64,000 bases of DNA from Gimesia chilikensis (GTDB taxonomy: Bacteria > Planctomycetota > Planctomycetia > Planctomycetales > Planctomycetaceae). Positions 30,303-38,816 of this stretch are shown here, piece after piece; within the stretch, counting starts at the first letter, position 1; each line of letters starts with the position of its first letter. The notes below the pieces were generated by a model. That model was not told where the DNA came from and ran no database searches. It saw only the letters and a list, made by a program, of their open reading frames with translations. The position numbers and the translations under genes were made by a program. The stretch spans positions 7,592,564 to 7,656,563 of the forward strand of contig NZ_CP036266.1 in the NCBI RefSeq assembly GCF_007744075.1, read 5' to 3'.

Positions 30303-31322
30303 TTATTCTGGCGTTTTCAGCCCCAGAAAGATACTCCGCCGCAGGGCATTATCGCGTCCGGAAAACGCATCTTCGTTTCCGGGCAGGATATTTTCCAGCG
30401 TGGTAGCCATCATGTGGAACTTGGCGTCTACATCATCTGCGTAATGCACCAGCAGTGCTTCCGGGGTATGCGGGGCGATAGGCGATCCCCATTCGGGCAG
30501 ATTCTGATGCGAGACAATCATATGTTCCAGTCGCAGCAGTGTCTCAGGGCTGAGTTCCTCAAATTTTCGGGCGTGCTCCCGTACGAGATCACGGCCCAGC
30601 AGGATATGGCCGATCAATCGTCCCGCTGGTGTGTAGCTGGAGGCGTGCGGTTTGTAATCAAGTTCGTTCAGCTTGCCGATGTCGTGCAGGATGGCCCCTG
30701 ATACCACCAGAGATTTGTTCAGCGGCGGTTGCATCTCCCGGTAATAGTCCCTGTATTTGTCGGCCAGATAGCAGGCGGTCCGAGTGACTGAGAGCACATG
30801 TTCCAGAAAGCCCCCGGTGAACGCATGATGATTTCTGCTGGCCGCAGCGATCACTTTGATCTGGTCTGCATATTCATCCAAAATGTCCAGCACCAGATCG
30901 CGCAAGGGTTCCTCGGTAATCTGTTCGCGGGCAATGTCCGTCAGCTCTGCAAACATTTCGTCGCTGGAAAAACGGGAGCGTTTGAAATACAGGCCGGGGT
31001 CGAATCCATCCTCGGCGTCTTCGTCATTCACTGGACGAATGCGGTCAATGTCCAGTTGCGGACCGTACTTACTTTCTTCGTAGCGAGCTCGAACTTTGTA
31101 GAACTCCCCCTCGCTCCAGTTGGTCTCACAGTCTTCAAACCAGGGAGTGTCGCTCCAGATCATCGCGGTGGCCACTGTCGCATGGTCGCGGAACTGGACC
31201 CGAAAATAAGGCTTCCCGTCCCGCGTGTTTGAACGCTGTCGGGAAACGAGCAGGACAAAACTGTCCGCCATCTGACCAGGTTCCATTTCACTCAGCAGCA
31301 TGACTTCTCGCGCGGTGTTCAT
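30303..31322 (-). CDS. YhaM-like OB-fold/HD-domain 3'-5' exonuclease
   Basis: About 339 aa. An OB-fold (about 15-80, with SRQRSNTRDGKPYFRVQF) precedes an HD domain containing HHAFTGGFLEHVLS and LHDIGKLNEL, the metal-binding His/Asp of the family. YhaM proteins of Firmicutes degrade RNA and single-stranded DNA from the 3' end. The ATG at 31322 is preceded by AAGGG at 8 nt. A GTG 15 codons upstream falls within the likely -10 box, so it is not the start. Confidence 0.85.
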   Translation of the reverse strand: MNTAREVMLLSEMEPGQMADSFVLLVSRQRSNTRDGKPYFRVQFRDHATVATAMIWSDTPWFEDCETNWSEGEFYKVRARYEESKYGPQLDIDRIRPVNDEDAEDGFDPGLYFKRSRFSSDEMFAELTDIAREQITEEPLRDLVLDILDEYADQIKVIAAASRNHHAFTGGFLEHVLSVTRTACYLADKYRDYYREMQPPLNKSLVVSGAILHDIGKLNELDYKPHASSYTPAGRLIGHILLGRDLVREHARKFEELSPETLLRLEHMIVSHQNLPEWGSPIAPHTPEALLVHYADDVDAKFHMMATTLENILPGNEDAFSGRDNALRRSIFLGLKTPE

Positions 31323-31367
31323 ATCGTCTGCCCTTAGTATGTGTTTCAGAAGATAATTTCTCTTCAC

Positions 31368-31396
31368 ATTTTAGCGCCGAAGTGGCGTAAGTGCAA
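31368..31396 (-). promoter_or_regulatory. Sigma70-type promoter of the YhaM-like gene
   Basis: On the minus strand TTGCAC (31396-31391) and TAAAAT (31373-31368) are separated by 17 nt. Transcription would begin near 31361, about 40 nt before the ATG. It supports the shorter protein start. Confidence 0.55.
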
Positions 31397-31607
31397 AAGA
31401 GGATGTTCAGTGCCCCCGATGCAATACCAGACTTATTGCTCCACATATACGAATAAGAGTCTCGCTACCAGAGTCTGGTCTGGATGCCCAAAACCCTTAA
31501 ATTTCAGCACTTGAAAGGAGTCCCGCTTTGCGATAAATATATTTAAGACGAATCTCGCCTGTTTGATGAGATCTGAGCAAAATGCGTCTCGGAAAAGATC
31601 GAAACCC

Positions 31608-31616
31608 TGCTATAAT
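31608..31616 (+). promoter_or_regulatory. Extended -10 promoter for the HesB/IscA gene
   Basis: TGCTATAAT is a perfect extended -10 (TGnTATAAT), with no good -35 at the usual distance. The leader to the ATG at 31749 would be about 125 nt. Confidence 0.45.
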
Positions 31617-31748
31617 AACAGGAGATCAACAACGGCAAACAGGCTCGCTCCTACCCGTGGTGAATTTCAGATTTTTGACCTGTTTTTGCCGATAAACTCA
31701 ATGCGCGGGTCAAGCAACCAGACTTTTTTCAATTGGAGATTATTTTCC

Positions 31749-32087
31749 ATGGCTGTCACAATTACTGAAAATGCTTCCAACGAACTGAAGCGTTTCAAAG
31801 AGAATTCCAATTACAGTGAAGATTCTCTCTTACGTATCGGGATCGTTTCCGGTGGTTGCAGTGGTTTCTCATACGACTTCAAATTCGTTGAACCAGCTGA
31901 ATACAACGAAGAAAACGATACCATTTCCGAACAACACGGAGTGAAAGTCGTTGTCGACAAGAAGAGCAGCCTGTTCCTCGACGGTACCACCGTAGACTAC
32001 TACGAAGGCCTCGACAAACGCGGTTTCACTTTCGATAACCCCAATGCTGTCAAATCCTGCGGATGCGGCAGCAGCTTCTCTGCCTGA
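31749..32087 (+). CDS. HesB/IscA/ErpA-type Fe-S assembly protein
   Basis: A 112-aa A-type carrier for Fe-S cluster assembly. The three cluster ligands are Cys37 (SGGCSGF), Cys104 and Cys106 (CGCGSSF). The true start is ATG 31749 ([10 protein letters not shown]), which fits the family; the 62-residue upstream extension is not conserved in composition. No iscS, iscU or suf genes are near. An intrinsic terminator follows. Confidence 0.95.
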   Translation: MAVTITENASNELKRFKENSNYSEDSLLRIGIVSGGCSGFSYDFKFVEPAEYNEENDTISEQHGVKVVVDKKSSLFLDGTTVDYYEGLDKRGFTFDNPNAVKSCGCGSSFSA

Positions 32088-32150
32088 TTGAGTCTCTAAC
32101 CGGGGCTTACCCCCCCGCCTCGATCCAGAGTAATCCAGATAAAGATTTCG

Positions 32151-32190
32151 CCGAGGAGCAGAGATTGCTCCTCGGTTTTCTTTGTTTTGG
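32151..32190 (+). terminator. Rho-independent terminator of the HesB gene
   Basis: CCGAGGAGCA and TGCTCCTCGG form a perfect 10-bp stem with a 5-nt loop (32151-32175), followed by TTTTCTTTGTTTT. It lies about 65 nt after the HesB stop. Confidence 0.92.
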
Positions 32191-32423
32191 GACGCCGCTC
32201 GTTTACATTGATACTACAGCAACCTGCGGCTCGCATCGATCGGTTAAGCGAATTCCGGTGAAAGGCTCCCGAAAATCACCAGTTACGGGGGCATTCTCAG
32301 AGCCGGTCTGCGGCTTCCCACCGGAGTCCCCGGTCGCTATAACTCAGACTGGCGGTGCTGCTGATACAGTTTACCGGCATCATTATCCTGTTAGAGACAA
32401 TCAACACGAAGGAAAAGATCACA

Positions 32424-33206
32424 ATGAAACTGGAAGGGCGAAATGCGCTCGTGACGGGCGCCTCTCGGGGCATCGGTCGAGGATGTGCGATTGAAATGGC
32501 CAAAGCAGGCGCCAATGTGGCGATCAATTATCGCTCCCATCCCGAAGAAGCGGAAGAAGCAGCTGAAGAAGCCCGCTCTTACGGCGTGAAAGCCATCACT
32601 GTCCAGGCTGATGTCTCTGATCAGGCCTCAGTTGAAGCCGCTGTGGCCAAGACTGTTGAAGAATTTGGCAGCCTTGACCTGTTCGTTTCCAACTCTGCCT
32701 ACAGCGATCGGGAACTGATCCTGGAAGCAGACATGGAAGGTTTCAAACGAACCATCGATGTGACCATGTGGGGTGCCTTCTTTGGCGTTCGGGCGGCTGC
32801 CGCCCAGATGACTAAACAGGGCTCAGGTGGCTCCATTGTCGTCATCAGTTCTCCGCATGCGGTCATCGCGATTCCGACCTCAGCCGCTTACAACATGGCG
32901 AAAGCCGCCATCGACCACATGGCACGTACCGCTGCCATCGAATTCGCGCAGCATCGCATCCGTGTGAATACCGTTCATCCCGGCTGGATTGATACTCCCG
33001 GTGAGCGGAAGTTCTTTACCGATGAGCAGTTGCAGGCCGGTGCGGAAAACATCCCCTGGAAACGACTGGGAACCCCGAATGAAGTCGGCAAACTGGTGAC
33101 CTTCCTCTCCAGTCCCGATGCCGATTACATGACCGGTGGTACCACCACGATTGATGGTGGAATCAGCCTGCCCTGGTGGTCCAATCGGGCCGAGGGTGCA
33201 CAGTAA
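32424..33206 (+). CDS. SDR-family oxidoreductase (FabG/glucose-dehydrogenase-like)
   Basis: A 260-aa short-chain dehydrogenase. The cofactor loop TGASRGIGRG is at about 12-21, the catalytic Ser lies in VVISSPHA and the Tyr/Lys in YNMAKAA (normally YxxxK). The C-terminal GGTTTIDGGISLPWW is typical of sugar/alcohol SDRs. The ATG at 32424 has AAGGA ahead of it and replaces a longer frame. Substrate unknown. A long inverted repeat follows. Confidence 0.88.
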   Translation: MKLEGRNALVTGASRGIGRGCAIEMAKAGANVAINYRSHPEEAEEAAEEARSYGVKAITVQADVSDQASVEAAVAKTVEEFGSLDLFVSNSAYSDRELILEADMEGFKRTIDVTMWGAFFGVRAAAAQMTKQGSGGSIVVISSPHAVIAIPTSAAYNMAKAAIDHMARTAAIEFAQHRIRVNTVHPGWIDTPGERKFFTDEQLQAGAENIPWKRLGTPNEVGKLVTFLSSPDADYMTGGTTTIDGGISLPWWSNRAEGAQ

Positions 33207-33238
33207 ATCCGGCAGGGATTCCGGGCCAGAACCCAGTC

Positions 33239-33293
33239 AGGACCAGATACCTCAACTCATTTAAATATAATGACTTGAGGTTACTCTGGTCCT
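33239..33293 (+). terminator. Long imperfect inverted repeat after the SDR gene
   Basis: AGGACCAGA (33239-33247) pairs with TCTGGTCCT (33285-33293), and inside it CTCAACTCAT (33251-33260) pairs with ATGACTTGAG (33270-33279) except for one position. The following GTTTATCC has only a short U-run. Likely a terminator, possibly an mRNA-stabilising hairpin. Confidence 0.55.
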
Positions 33294-33459
33294 GTTTATC
33301 CGGATCAGATACACTACAAAGTCCCGCCTGAGACAGAATCAAGACGAGGATGCATTCAGAGCGCTCTTCTGATTTCCTCCAGATAAGACTAAGATTCTCT
33401 ATCCGGAAACGAATTGCCCGAACCCAGATTTGACCAGGGAACTGCCTGAGGACCCCAGA

Positions 33460-34350
33460 ATGGCTGACAGTCAAAATCAAATTGAATTAAAAAATCCGGC
33501 TGTCGCTGCAGTGCTCGGGTTCCTGATTCCAGGAGCAGGTCACTTTTACCAGGGCCGCACCTTCAAAGGAGCGATTTACTGCTTCTGTATTCTGAGTACG
33601 TTCTTCTGCGGAATGGCACTGGGCGACTGGAAAACGGTCTATTATCAGTCCTGGCAGGGGAAGCGGAATCTGGGTTACTTTGCCCAGGTCGGCGTCGGTC
33701 TGCCGGCGCTGCCCGCACTGGTACAGAACTCCCGGTTCCATAAACAGGCGGCGCCAGGCAACCTGGCCCGCAACGATCTGGATGCAGGCTATTTTCAGTC
33801 GCAGCCTTACCAGATGGATCTGCCGCTGGAAGCTTCTTTCGAGGGAACACTGCTGGATCGAGGCAATGACGGAAAAACCATCAGCGGCGCGCTGGAGGGT
33901 ACCATCCGGCTGAAATCCATCGATGGTGAGTTCGGACCTGAGGTCAGAGGTGCCTTTGAGGGCACCCTGGACGGAAAACCGATTGAACCCCTGGAACTGG
34001 CGGATCCGATCGGAATCGGGCTGCCTCTGGGAGGAAATCAGCGCAGAGCCCTGGAATGTGCGGTCATTCGCAAAGAGGGGGGACAGCGGACCGACACCGG
34101 ACACATTGAAGGGAGCATTCCACGACCTTTCCTGAACTGGTTCGAGATGCCCCTCAGTGAAAGTGAGCTGGATGACATCAATAAAGAGCTGGGAAAAAGG
34201 TATGAGTTTGCCGTCGTGTTTACCTGGATCGCGGGTCTCCTGAACCTGCTGGCCATCTGGGACGCGTTTGAAGGCCCCGCCTACGGCCAGGGAGACGAGG
34301 AAGAAGAAAAGCCATCCTCCGACAAAGAGCCTTCACCCGCCACAACATAG
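33460..34350 (+). CDS. DUF6677-like membrane protein
   Basis: About 296 aa. The N-terminal region AAVLGFLIPGAGHFYQGRTFKG matches planctomycete proteins annotated DUF6677 (from memory, not checked). Membrane segments lie near 13-30 and 35-55 and again near 250-268. The central ~150 residues are hydrophilic, and the C-terminal tail is acidic. The GAGHFYQ motif recalls small TM2-like proteins. The ATG at 33460 replaces an upstream TTG. The small membrane gene follows 56 nt later. Function unknown. Confidence 0.7.
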   Translation: MADSQNQIELKNPAVAAVLGFLIPGAGHFYQGRTFKGAIYCFCILSTFFCGMALGDWKTVYYQSWQGKRNLGYFAQVGVGLPALPALVQNSRFHKQAAPGNLARNDLDAGYFQSQPYQMDLPLEASFEGTLLDRGNDGKTISGALEGTIRLKSIDGEFGPEVRGAFEGTLDGKPIEPLELADPIGIGLPLGGNQRRALECAVIRKEGGQRTDTGHIEGSIPRPFLNWFEMPLSESELDDINKELGKRYEFAVVFTWIAGLLNLLAIWDAFEGPAYGQGDEEEEKPSSDKEPSPATT

Positions 34351-34406
34351 GCACCTATTTAAACCAAATCCCCTATATTAACATAAGCCAGAAAAGGCAC
34401 ATCAAC

Positions 34407-34613
34407 ATGTCTGTTTCACTTCTATTTGCGAACCAGGTTAATGCGATAGTTTACCTGATTCCCCTGTTGGCGGTGATCAGTCTGGTTTATAATGCGACCC
34501 GTTACGAGATTCCTGAAATTATTATCAAACGTTCGATACGTTTTTTCTTTACAGCAATCATCATCATGGGGGCCTTGATGACGTTGCTGGCAGTACTTTC
34601 CTGGAATCTGTGA
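34407..34613 (+). CDS. Small two-helix membrane protein
   Basis: A 68-aa protein with two hydrophobic helices (about 12-30 and 45-65) around a short polar, basic loop. AAGG stands upstream of the ATG. It lies 56 nt after the DUF6677-like gene and is probably cotranscribed. No family recognised. Confidence 0.6.
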   Translation: MSVSLLFANQVNAIVYLIPLLAVISLVYNATRYEIPEIIIKRSIRFFFTAIIIMGALMTLLAVLSWNL

Positions 34614-34614
34614 A

Positions 34615-34631
34615 CACTCAGGCACTGAGTG
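34615..34631 (+). terminator. Short hairpin after the small membrane gene
   Basis: CACTCAG-GCA-CTGAGTG is a perfect 7-bp stem directly after the stop codon. No U-run follows, so terminator function is uncertain. Confidence 0.35.
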
Positions 34632-34707
34632 ACATATCGAGTCAGGTTGACCCGCCAAAAAGCGATTTCGACTTCTTAAAAAAACATCTTCAATTCTACA
34701 GATACAA

Positions 34708-34736
34708 TTGCACTTTCAACTATTGTTGAGCATACT
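34708..34736 (+). promoter_or_regulatory. Candidate promoter of the KAS III-like gene
   Basis: TTGCAC (34708-34713) and CATACT (34731-34736) with a 17-nt spacer, about 58 nt before the ATG. Confidence 0.35.
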
Positions 34737-34793
34737 CAGACGATTGCGGGGTTATGGATTCCCTTTCTGCAATAGTTAGGTTGGGATTACTTT

Positions 34794-35897
34794 ATGCAGA
34801 TTAATGGACTAGCACTTACAGATATTGTAGATCTGGCAGATCACGCGGATCTGTTTGAATTACTGGATAATGAAAGTGTCTACACCCTTTCTCACCAGGG
34901 CGTAACGGCCGGGTTTTCCAGCGTGAAAGCCATTAGCCGTTCTACGGGTATCGAGACACGCCGCCTGCTGCAGCCCGATCTCTGTCCGCTGGACATTGCG
35001 GTCGCGATTGCGGAGAAACTCCAGTTCCGCGTCGGCTTTGACTGGAACGACTGTCCGGCCATTCTGCTCTGTCATTCACACACCAATAACCAGTCAGCCC
35101 GTCAGCTCTGCGATCAGCTTTCCGAAAAGCTGGGTGTTCCCACAGAACGCTTCATCCCCTTCAACTATGGCTGTGTCGGCTTTGTGCAGCTCCTGAACCG
35201 GGCCGCACAACTGCTGCAGGAACTCCCCGAACGGGTGCATATTCCGCTGCTCACAGTCGAAACTCCCGAGCACTGGCACGATTCGTCTGACAAAGCGTTC
35301 TGCGGCATTGTCTCCGCCGGTGCGACCGGCACCACCCTCTGGCGTGGACCGGGACACGAACTGCTGCATGTAGAGACCGCTGTCGAAATCATTCCTGAAG
35401 AACGCCGTAAGCCCGACGTCCCTCTGTTCTGGACCGAACAAGGCGACATGTTCGACTTCCGTGGTCAGCCCGAGCATAAGCTTGTGATGCACATGGACGG
35501 GGAATCGGTATTCCTGAATGGCGTTGACTTCATGTTGAATGCCTGCCTGAAATCATATCACGAAGTTGCCGACGAACCCGGCCGCATCCTGATTGCCCCG
35601 CATCAGCCCAGTGGCAAGCTGCTCAAAGCAATGATTGCGGCCGCGAAACAGGTACCGATCGAAGCCGACTTCCTGAATAATCTGCCCAACTACGGCAATT
35701 CCATCTCGTCGACAATCCCCACGATCCTGGCGCGTCTGGAGCAGGTAGTCAGCCAGAACGGATATGAACCGGCCGCTCCCGGCGACCTGATTCTGTTACC
35801 CGCCGCCGGAATCTGTATGGATCGCCTGACAGACGCCATGTGCATCGGTCGTGCTGCTATCCGCTGGCAGCCGGGTCGCTATCAGGAAGAAGCCTGA
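34794..35897 (+). CDS. 3-oxoacyl-ACP synthase III-like (thiolase-fold) enzyme
   Basis: A 367-aa thiolase-fold protein. The Cys-His-Asn triad of KAS III can be placed: Cys127 in NYGCVGF, His270 in APHQPSGK and Asn302 in NYGNSISSTIP. SRSTGIETRR near residue 50 fits the family. The N-terminal strand and the Asn motif differ from housekeeping FabH (GNTSAAS), so it is probably a specialised condensing enzyme, as in PqsD-, OleA- or BioZ-like branches. No other fatty-acid or polyketide genes lie nearby. It has its own promoter candidate and converges on lptB. Confidence 0.75.
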   Translation: MQINGLALTDIVDLADHADLFELLDNESVYTLSHQGVTAGFSSVKAISRSTGIETRRLLQPDLCPLDIAVAIAEKLQFRVGFDWNDCPAILLCHSHTNNQSARQLCDQLSEKLGVPTERFIPFNYGCVGFVQLLNRAAQLLQELPERVHIPLLTVETPEHWHDSSDKAFCGIVSAGATGTTLWRGPGHELLHVETAVEIIPEERRKPDVPLFWTEQGDMFDFRGQPEHKLVMHMDGESVFLNGVDFMLNACLKSYHEVADEPGRILIAPHQPSGKLLKAMIAAAKQVPIEADFLNNLPNYGNSISSTIPTILARLEQVVSQNGYEPAAPGDLILLPAAGICMDRLTDAMCIGRAAIRWQPGRYQEEA

Positions 35898-35921
35898 AGC
35901 CTCTCTGAGAGGCTCTCAGGC
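35892..35921. terminator. Bidirectional hairpin joining two convergent stop codons
   Basis: GCCTGA-AGCCTCT (35892-35904) pairs with AGAGGCT-C-TCAGGC (35908-35921) over a CTG loop: 13 bp with one bulged C. The TGA of the KAS III-like gene and the TGA of lptB lie opposite each other in the stem. No U-run, but it could end transcription in both directions. Confidence 0.55.
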
Positions 35922-36698
35922 AGCGTCTCGTTCAAATCCGCGAGTTCCAAAGGCTTCGCGACCTTCGATGATCGAGCCCTTGTCGAACCGCTTGCCAAAG
36001 TACAGCGCCTGGGCTGATTCGTCGCTGAGCACGGTTTCCGCGTCCCCACTGACGAGAACCTGTCCCGCGCTGATGATATAGCTGCGGTCTGTAATGGTCA
36101 GCGTCTCACGTTCACGGTGGTCCGTCAGCAGAATCGAGATCCCACTGTCGCGCAGGTCGGCAATGATATCCTGAATATCATGAATCGTAACCGGGTCAAT
36201 CCCGGTGAAAGGTTCGTCCAGCAGAATCAGTTCCGGAGAGCTGGCCAGGCAGCGGGCAATTTCCAGACGCCGACGTTCACCTCCGGAGAGGGTCGAAGCA
36301 ATCTGCTTCCGCTTGGCGGTCAATCCGAACTGGTCCAGCAGTCGATCGACGGTCTCGCGTCGCTGACGGCGATTCAGGTCGAGGAACTCCAGGATAGCGT
36401 AGATGTTGTCTTCAATCGAGAGTTTGACAAACACACTCTCATCCTGAGGCAGGTACCCCATGCCTTTTCTCGCCCGTTTGTACATGGGCCAGGTAGTCAC
36501 GTCGGTATCTTCCAGGTAGACACGGCCTTTCGTAGGAGCAACCATTCCACAGGCCATGCGGAAGGTGGTCGTCTTACCGGCCCCGTTAGGGCCCAGCAGA
36601 CCGACGATCTCGCCCCGTTCCACGAAAAAATCGACGCCGTCGACGGCCCGTTTACCCGGATAATCCTTAACCAGACCGACGCATTCCAGCAATGGCAT
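35916..36698 (-). CDS. lptB: LptB, lipopolysaccharide-transport ABC ATPase
   Basis: A 260-aa ATPase. Walker A GPNGAGKTT (35-43), signature LSGGERRRLEIARCL, Walker B LILLDEPFTGIDP and a C-terminal LTDHRERETLTITDRSYII, the last closely matching the LptB-specific NVRETL region. LptB powers LPS extraction with LptFG. No lptA, C, F or G is adjacent, so partners must lie elsewhere. The C-terminal ~20 residues extend beyond E. coli LptB. It follows two signal peptidases on the same strand by 107 nt. Confidence 0.9.
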   Translation of the reverse strand: MPLLECVGLVKDYPGKRAVDGVDFFVERGEIVGLLGPNGAGKTTTFRMACGMVAPTKGRVYLEDTDVTTWPMYKRARKGMGYLPQDESVFVKLSIEDNIYAILEFLDLNRRQRRETVDRLLDQFGLTAKRKQIASTLSGGERRRLEIARCLASSPELILLDEPFTGIDPVTIHDIQDIIADLRDSGISILLTDHRERETLTITDRSYIISAGQVLVSGDAETVLSDESAQALYFGKRFDKGSIIEGREAFGTRGFERDAA

Positions 36699-36805
36699 CG
36701 TACCCGTCCTCCTTGACGAAACTGCAACTCGAAAACAAACGAACGCGGATTTTACTACATTCGGGGATCTGGCTGAATAGTGATTTTCAGCGGAATTCCC
36801 CGGCT

Positions 36806-38674
36806 TTAGCGAATGCGTTTCATGCGGGAAAAATTGGGGTAAAATGGGAATGACAGCTTGGCATACGGGTCCTTGGGATAAGATCCGGGAGCCGTCTGAT
36901 GATAGAAAAACCGCTTGAGCGGTCCCACATCGGGTGAATAGCCGTGACCATCATTCATAAACGGAATTCCATGCGGCCAGTAGATCATGAAGGCTTTCCC
37001 GACCAAGGCTGTACGCGGGACGGCGTGACGACGTTCTGCCCCCCGATCATTGCCCCACAGGCGACTGTCGGCACTGCGGGCTGAATTATCGCCGAGCACG
37101 AAGAACTCTTCATCAGACATCTGTGCAAACGTGACTTTCTGGTGATGATCTTCATACTCACGACTCCAGGCAGCCGGATCGTAGAGGAGTTCCCAGAGAT
37201 GTTTATGCTCGCCGGGAATTTCCAGTTTCTGATAATACTCATCCGCACGGTAGTAGATGTCCCGTTGCAGCAGCAGATGGGAGACGTTGAAATTGAGCCC
37301 CCGGCCCGCGATTCCCGCTGGTGCCAGGTCGCCTTCCCGCGGATCGTGCGTCGCGGTCGGCTTGTACTCGGTCTTACCCTGCAGTTCTACCAGATCCCCG
37401 TCGATCCAGAGACAGAGTCGCTGATCGACGTTCGCAAACATGATCTGATGGGCGCCCGCTCCCTGCAATGAGGTTTCGACGGTCGTTAATTCGGTCTCCA
37501 CCGGTTCGGGGTTAGGATAATCTTCCACGTAATACAGGGTCGCTTTGCCGGTCTTCACATCAAACTTGACGCGGTAATGCCGATCGCCGCGCATCAGTTC
37601 CACGAACAGTTCTCCTGCGGCGTTCTCGATCTCCACATCGAAACTGAGTGTGAGATCACCGACCCAGAAGGCAGCGTCGTAGATGTAATATCCCTCGGTG
37701 GTCCCCCCGGTGTAGCTGTTGTAGGCCGTAAAATCACTGATCAGCCGGGGCCGGGGAGGAGAGGACAGGATCGACTGCTGAAACAGTTCCGGGTTTTCCT
37801 GGAGCAGAGCCCACTCTGATGTCTGCGGCACCACGTGCTGGTAGCGCAGCCATTCCAGTTTGGCGTCAGCCTGCTTGAGTGCTTCACCCTGATACTGATA
37901 GGCCCGCGATTCCTGATCGATCACCCAGTTGGACTTGCTCAGCCCCTGGAACTTCGTCTCGCCGGCGGCCACCTGCTGCATGGGAGACCAGCGTTCGGGC
38001 CAGCCATACTGCAGAATTTCGCGGGGTGGATAATCATCATCATAGACCAGTTGCTGAACCGTCAGCTGTTTTTCCAGGTTGTCTTTACGGAGAATCTGAA
38101 ACGGTTCCTGATCGCTTTTACGAGCGTAGACATCGCCGCGGGAAATCTGGATTTCCTCGCCAGGCAGTCCGACCAGGCGTTTGATGTAATTGGTCTGCGA
38201 CGCCTCCGGATATTTGAAGACAATCACATCCCAGCGATCAGGATCGCCGAACTCAAAGGGGAATTTATTGACGATAATCCGATCCCCGGTAAACGGCATC
38301 GCCTCCCGCAGATCAGCATAGTAGCGGCAGTTGGGACAGAGCGCGCCGGTCACTTTTAAATCGGGGCGGTAATACTCTGTCTTTTCAATCAGTTCATCGC
38401 TGGCACCGACGGCATATTTGACGCCACAGGAAGGACAAGACAGCTCTTTGTGCCGACCGTAGAGTGTGGGAGCCATGGAACCGGTGGGAATGACGAACGC
38501 CTCTGCCGAGTAAGCCCGGAAAACAAAAGCGAACACCAGCGCAATGATGATCGATTCGATCGTATCGCGGACTTCATTATGGCGGGAACGAGGCGTTTCG
38601 GACTCAGTCTGTTTTTTCTCAGCCCGTTCTGCCAGAAACGTTTTCAGCTTTGATTTCTCGATTTTTTTGGTCAT
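36806..38674 (-). CDS. lepB: Signal peptidase I with zinc ribbon and large beta-sandwich insert (copy 1)
   Basis: About 622 aa, two to three times the usual length. One membrane segment (38-56) precedes the catalytic Ser66 (TGSMAPTL). Cys80, 83, 113 and 116 form a zinc ribbon between the Ser and Lys boxes. Lys165 lies in NYIKRLVGLPGE. About 340 residues are then inserted before the last box FVLGDNSARSADSRLWG (near 525-541). The insert includes a stretch (about 310-480) with alternating strands like a LamG/concanavalin-like sandwich (AAFWVGDLTLSFDVEIEN, LCLWIDGDLVEL). ATG 38674 is preferred to a TTG three codons earlier. It removes signal peptides at the outer face of the membrane. Copy 2 lies directly upstream. 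Confidence 0.92.
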   Translation of the reverse strand: MTKKIEKSKLKTFLAERAEKKQTESETPRSRHNEVRDTIESIIIALVFAFVFRAYSAEAFVIPTGSMAPTLYGRHKELSCPSCGVKYAVGASDELIEKTEYYRPDLKVTGALCPNCRYYADLREAMPFTGDRIIVNKFPFEFGDPDRWDVIVFKYPEASQTNYIKRLVGLPGEEIQISRGDVYARKSDQEPFQILRKDNLEKQLTVQQLVYDDDYPPREILQYGWPERWSPMQQVAAGETKFQGLSKSNWVIDQESRAYQYQGEALKQADAKLEWLRYQHVVPQTSEWALLQENPELFQQSILSSPPRPRLISDFTAYNSYTGGTTEGYYIYDAAFWVGDLTLSFDVEIENAAGELFVELMRGDRHYRVKFDVKTGKATLYYVEDYPNPEPVETELTTVETSLQGAGAHQIMFANVDQRLCLWIDGDLVELQGKTEYKPTATHDPREGDLAPAGIAGRGLNFNVSHLLLQRDIYYRADEYYQKLEIPGEHKHLWELLYDPAAWSREYEDHHQKVTFAQMSDEEFFVLGDNSARSADSRLWGNDRGAERRHAVPRTALVGKAFMIYWPHGIPFMNDGHGYSPDVGPLKRFFYHQTAPGSYPKDPYAKLSFPFYPNFSRMKRIR

Positions 38675-38816
38675 CAATGCCAACCTGTTTATTTATCGCA
38701 TGCGAATGCGGAACCAGTTTGATTCGCCAGTTCCCATTATTCGCCGTTCGCGCTGGTTTATGGGCGTTTTTCTTCAACTGAGACAAAAAATGATCATAAA
38801 GAAAAGCAACCCCTGA

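Larger units (their letters stand above)
31323..31748. other. Divergent intergenic region, YhaM-like / HesB genes
   Basis: These 426 nt carry promoters for both flanking genes (separate entries) and two dyads: GCAATA-N7-TATTGC (31421-31439) and ACCAGA-G-TCTGGT (31467-31479). An open frame extending the HesB gene upstream lacks any family similarity and is not taken as coding. Confidence 0.5.

Noticed and set aside
31323..31367. GTG start for the YhaM-like gene
   Set aside because: It falls in the -10 box of the best promoter, while ATG 31322 has a good ribosome site.
31563..31748. N-terminal extension of the HesB/IscA gene
   Set aside because: The family starts at [10 protein letters not shown]; the extension crosses the likely promoter TGCTATAAT.
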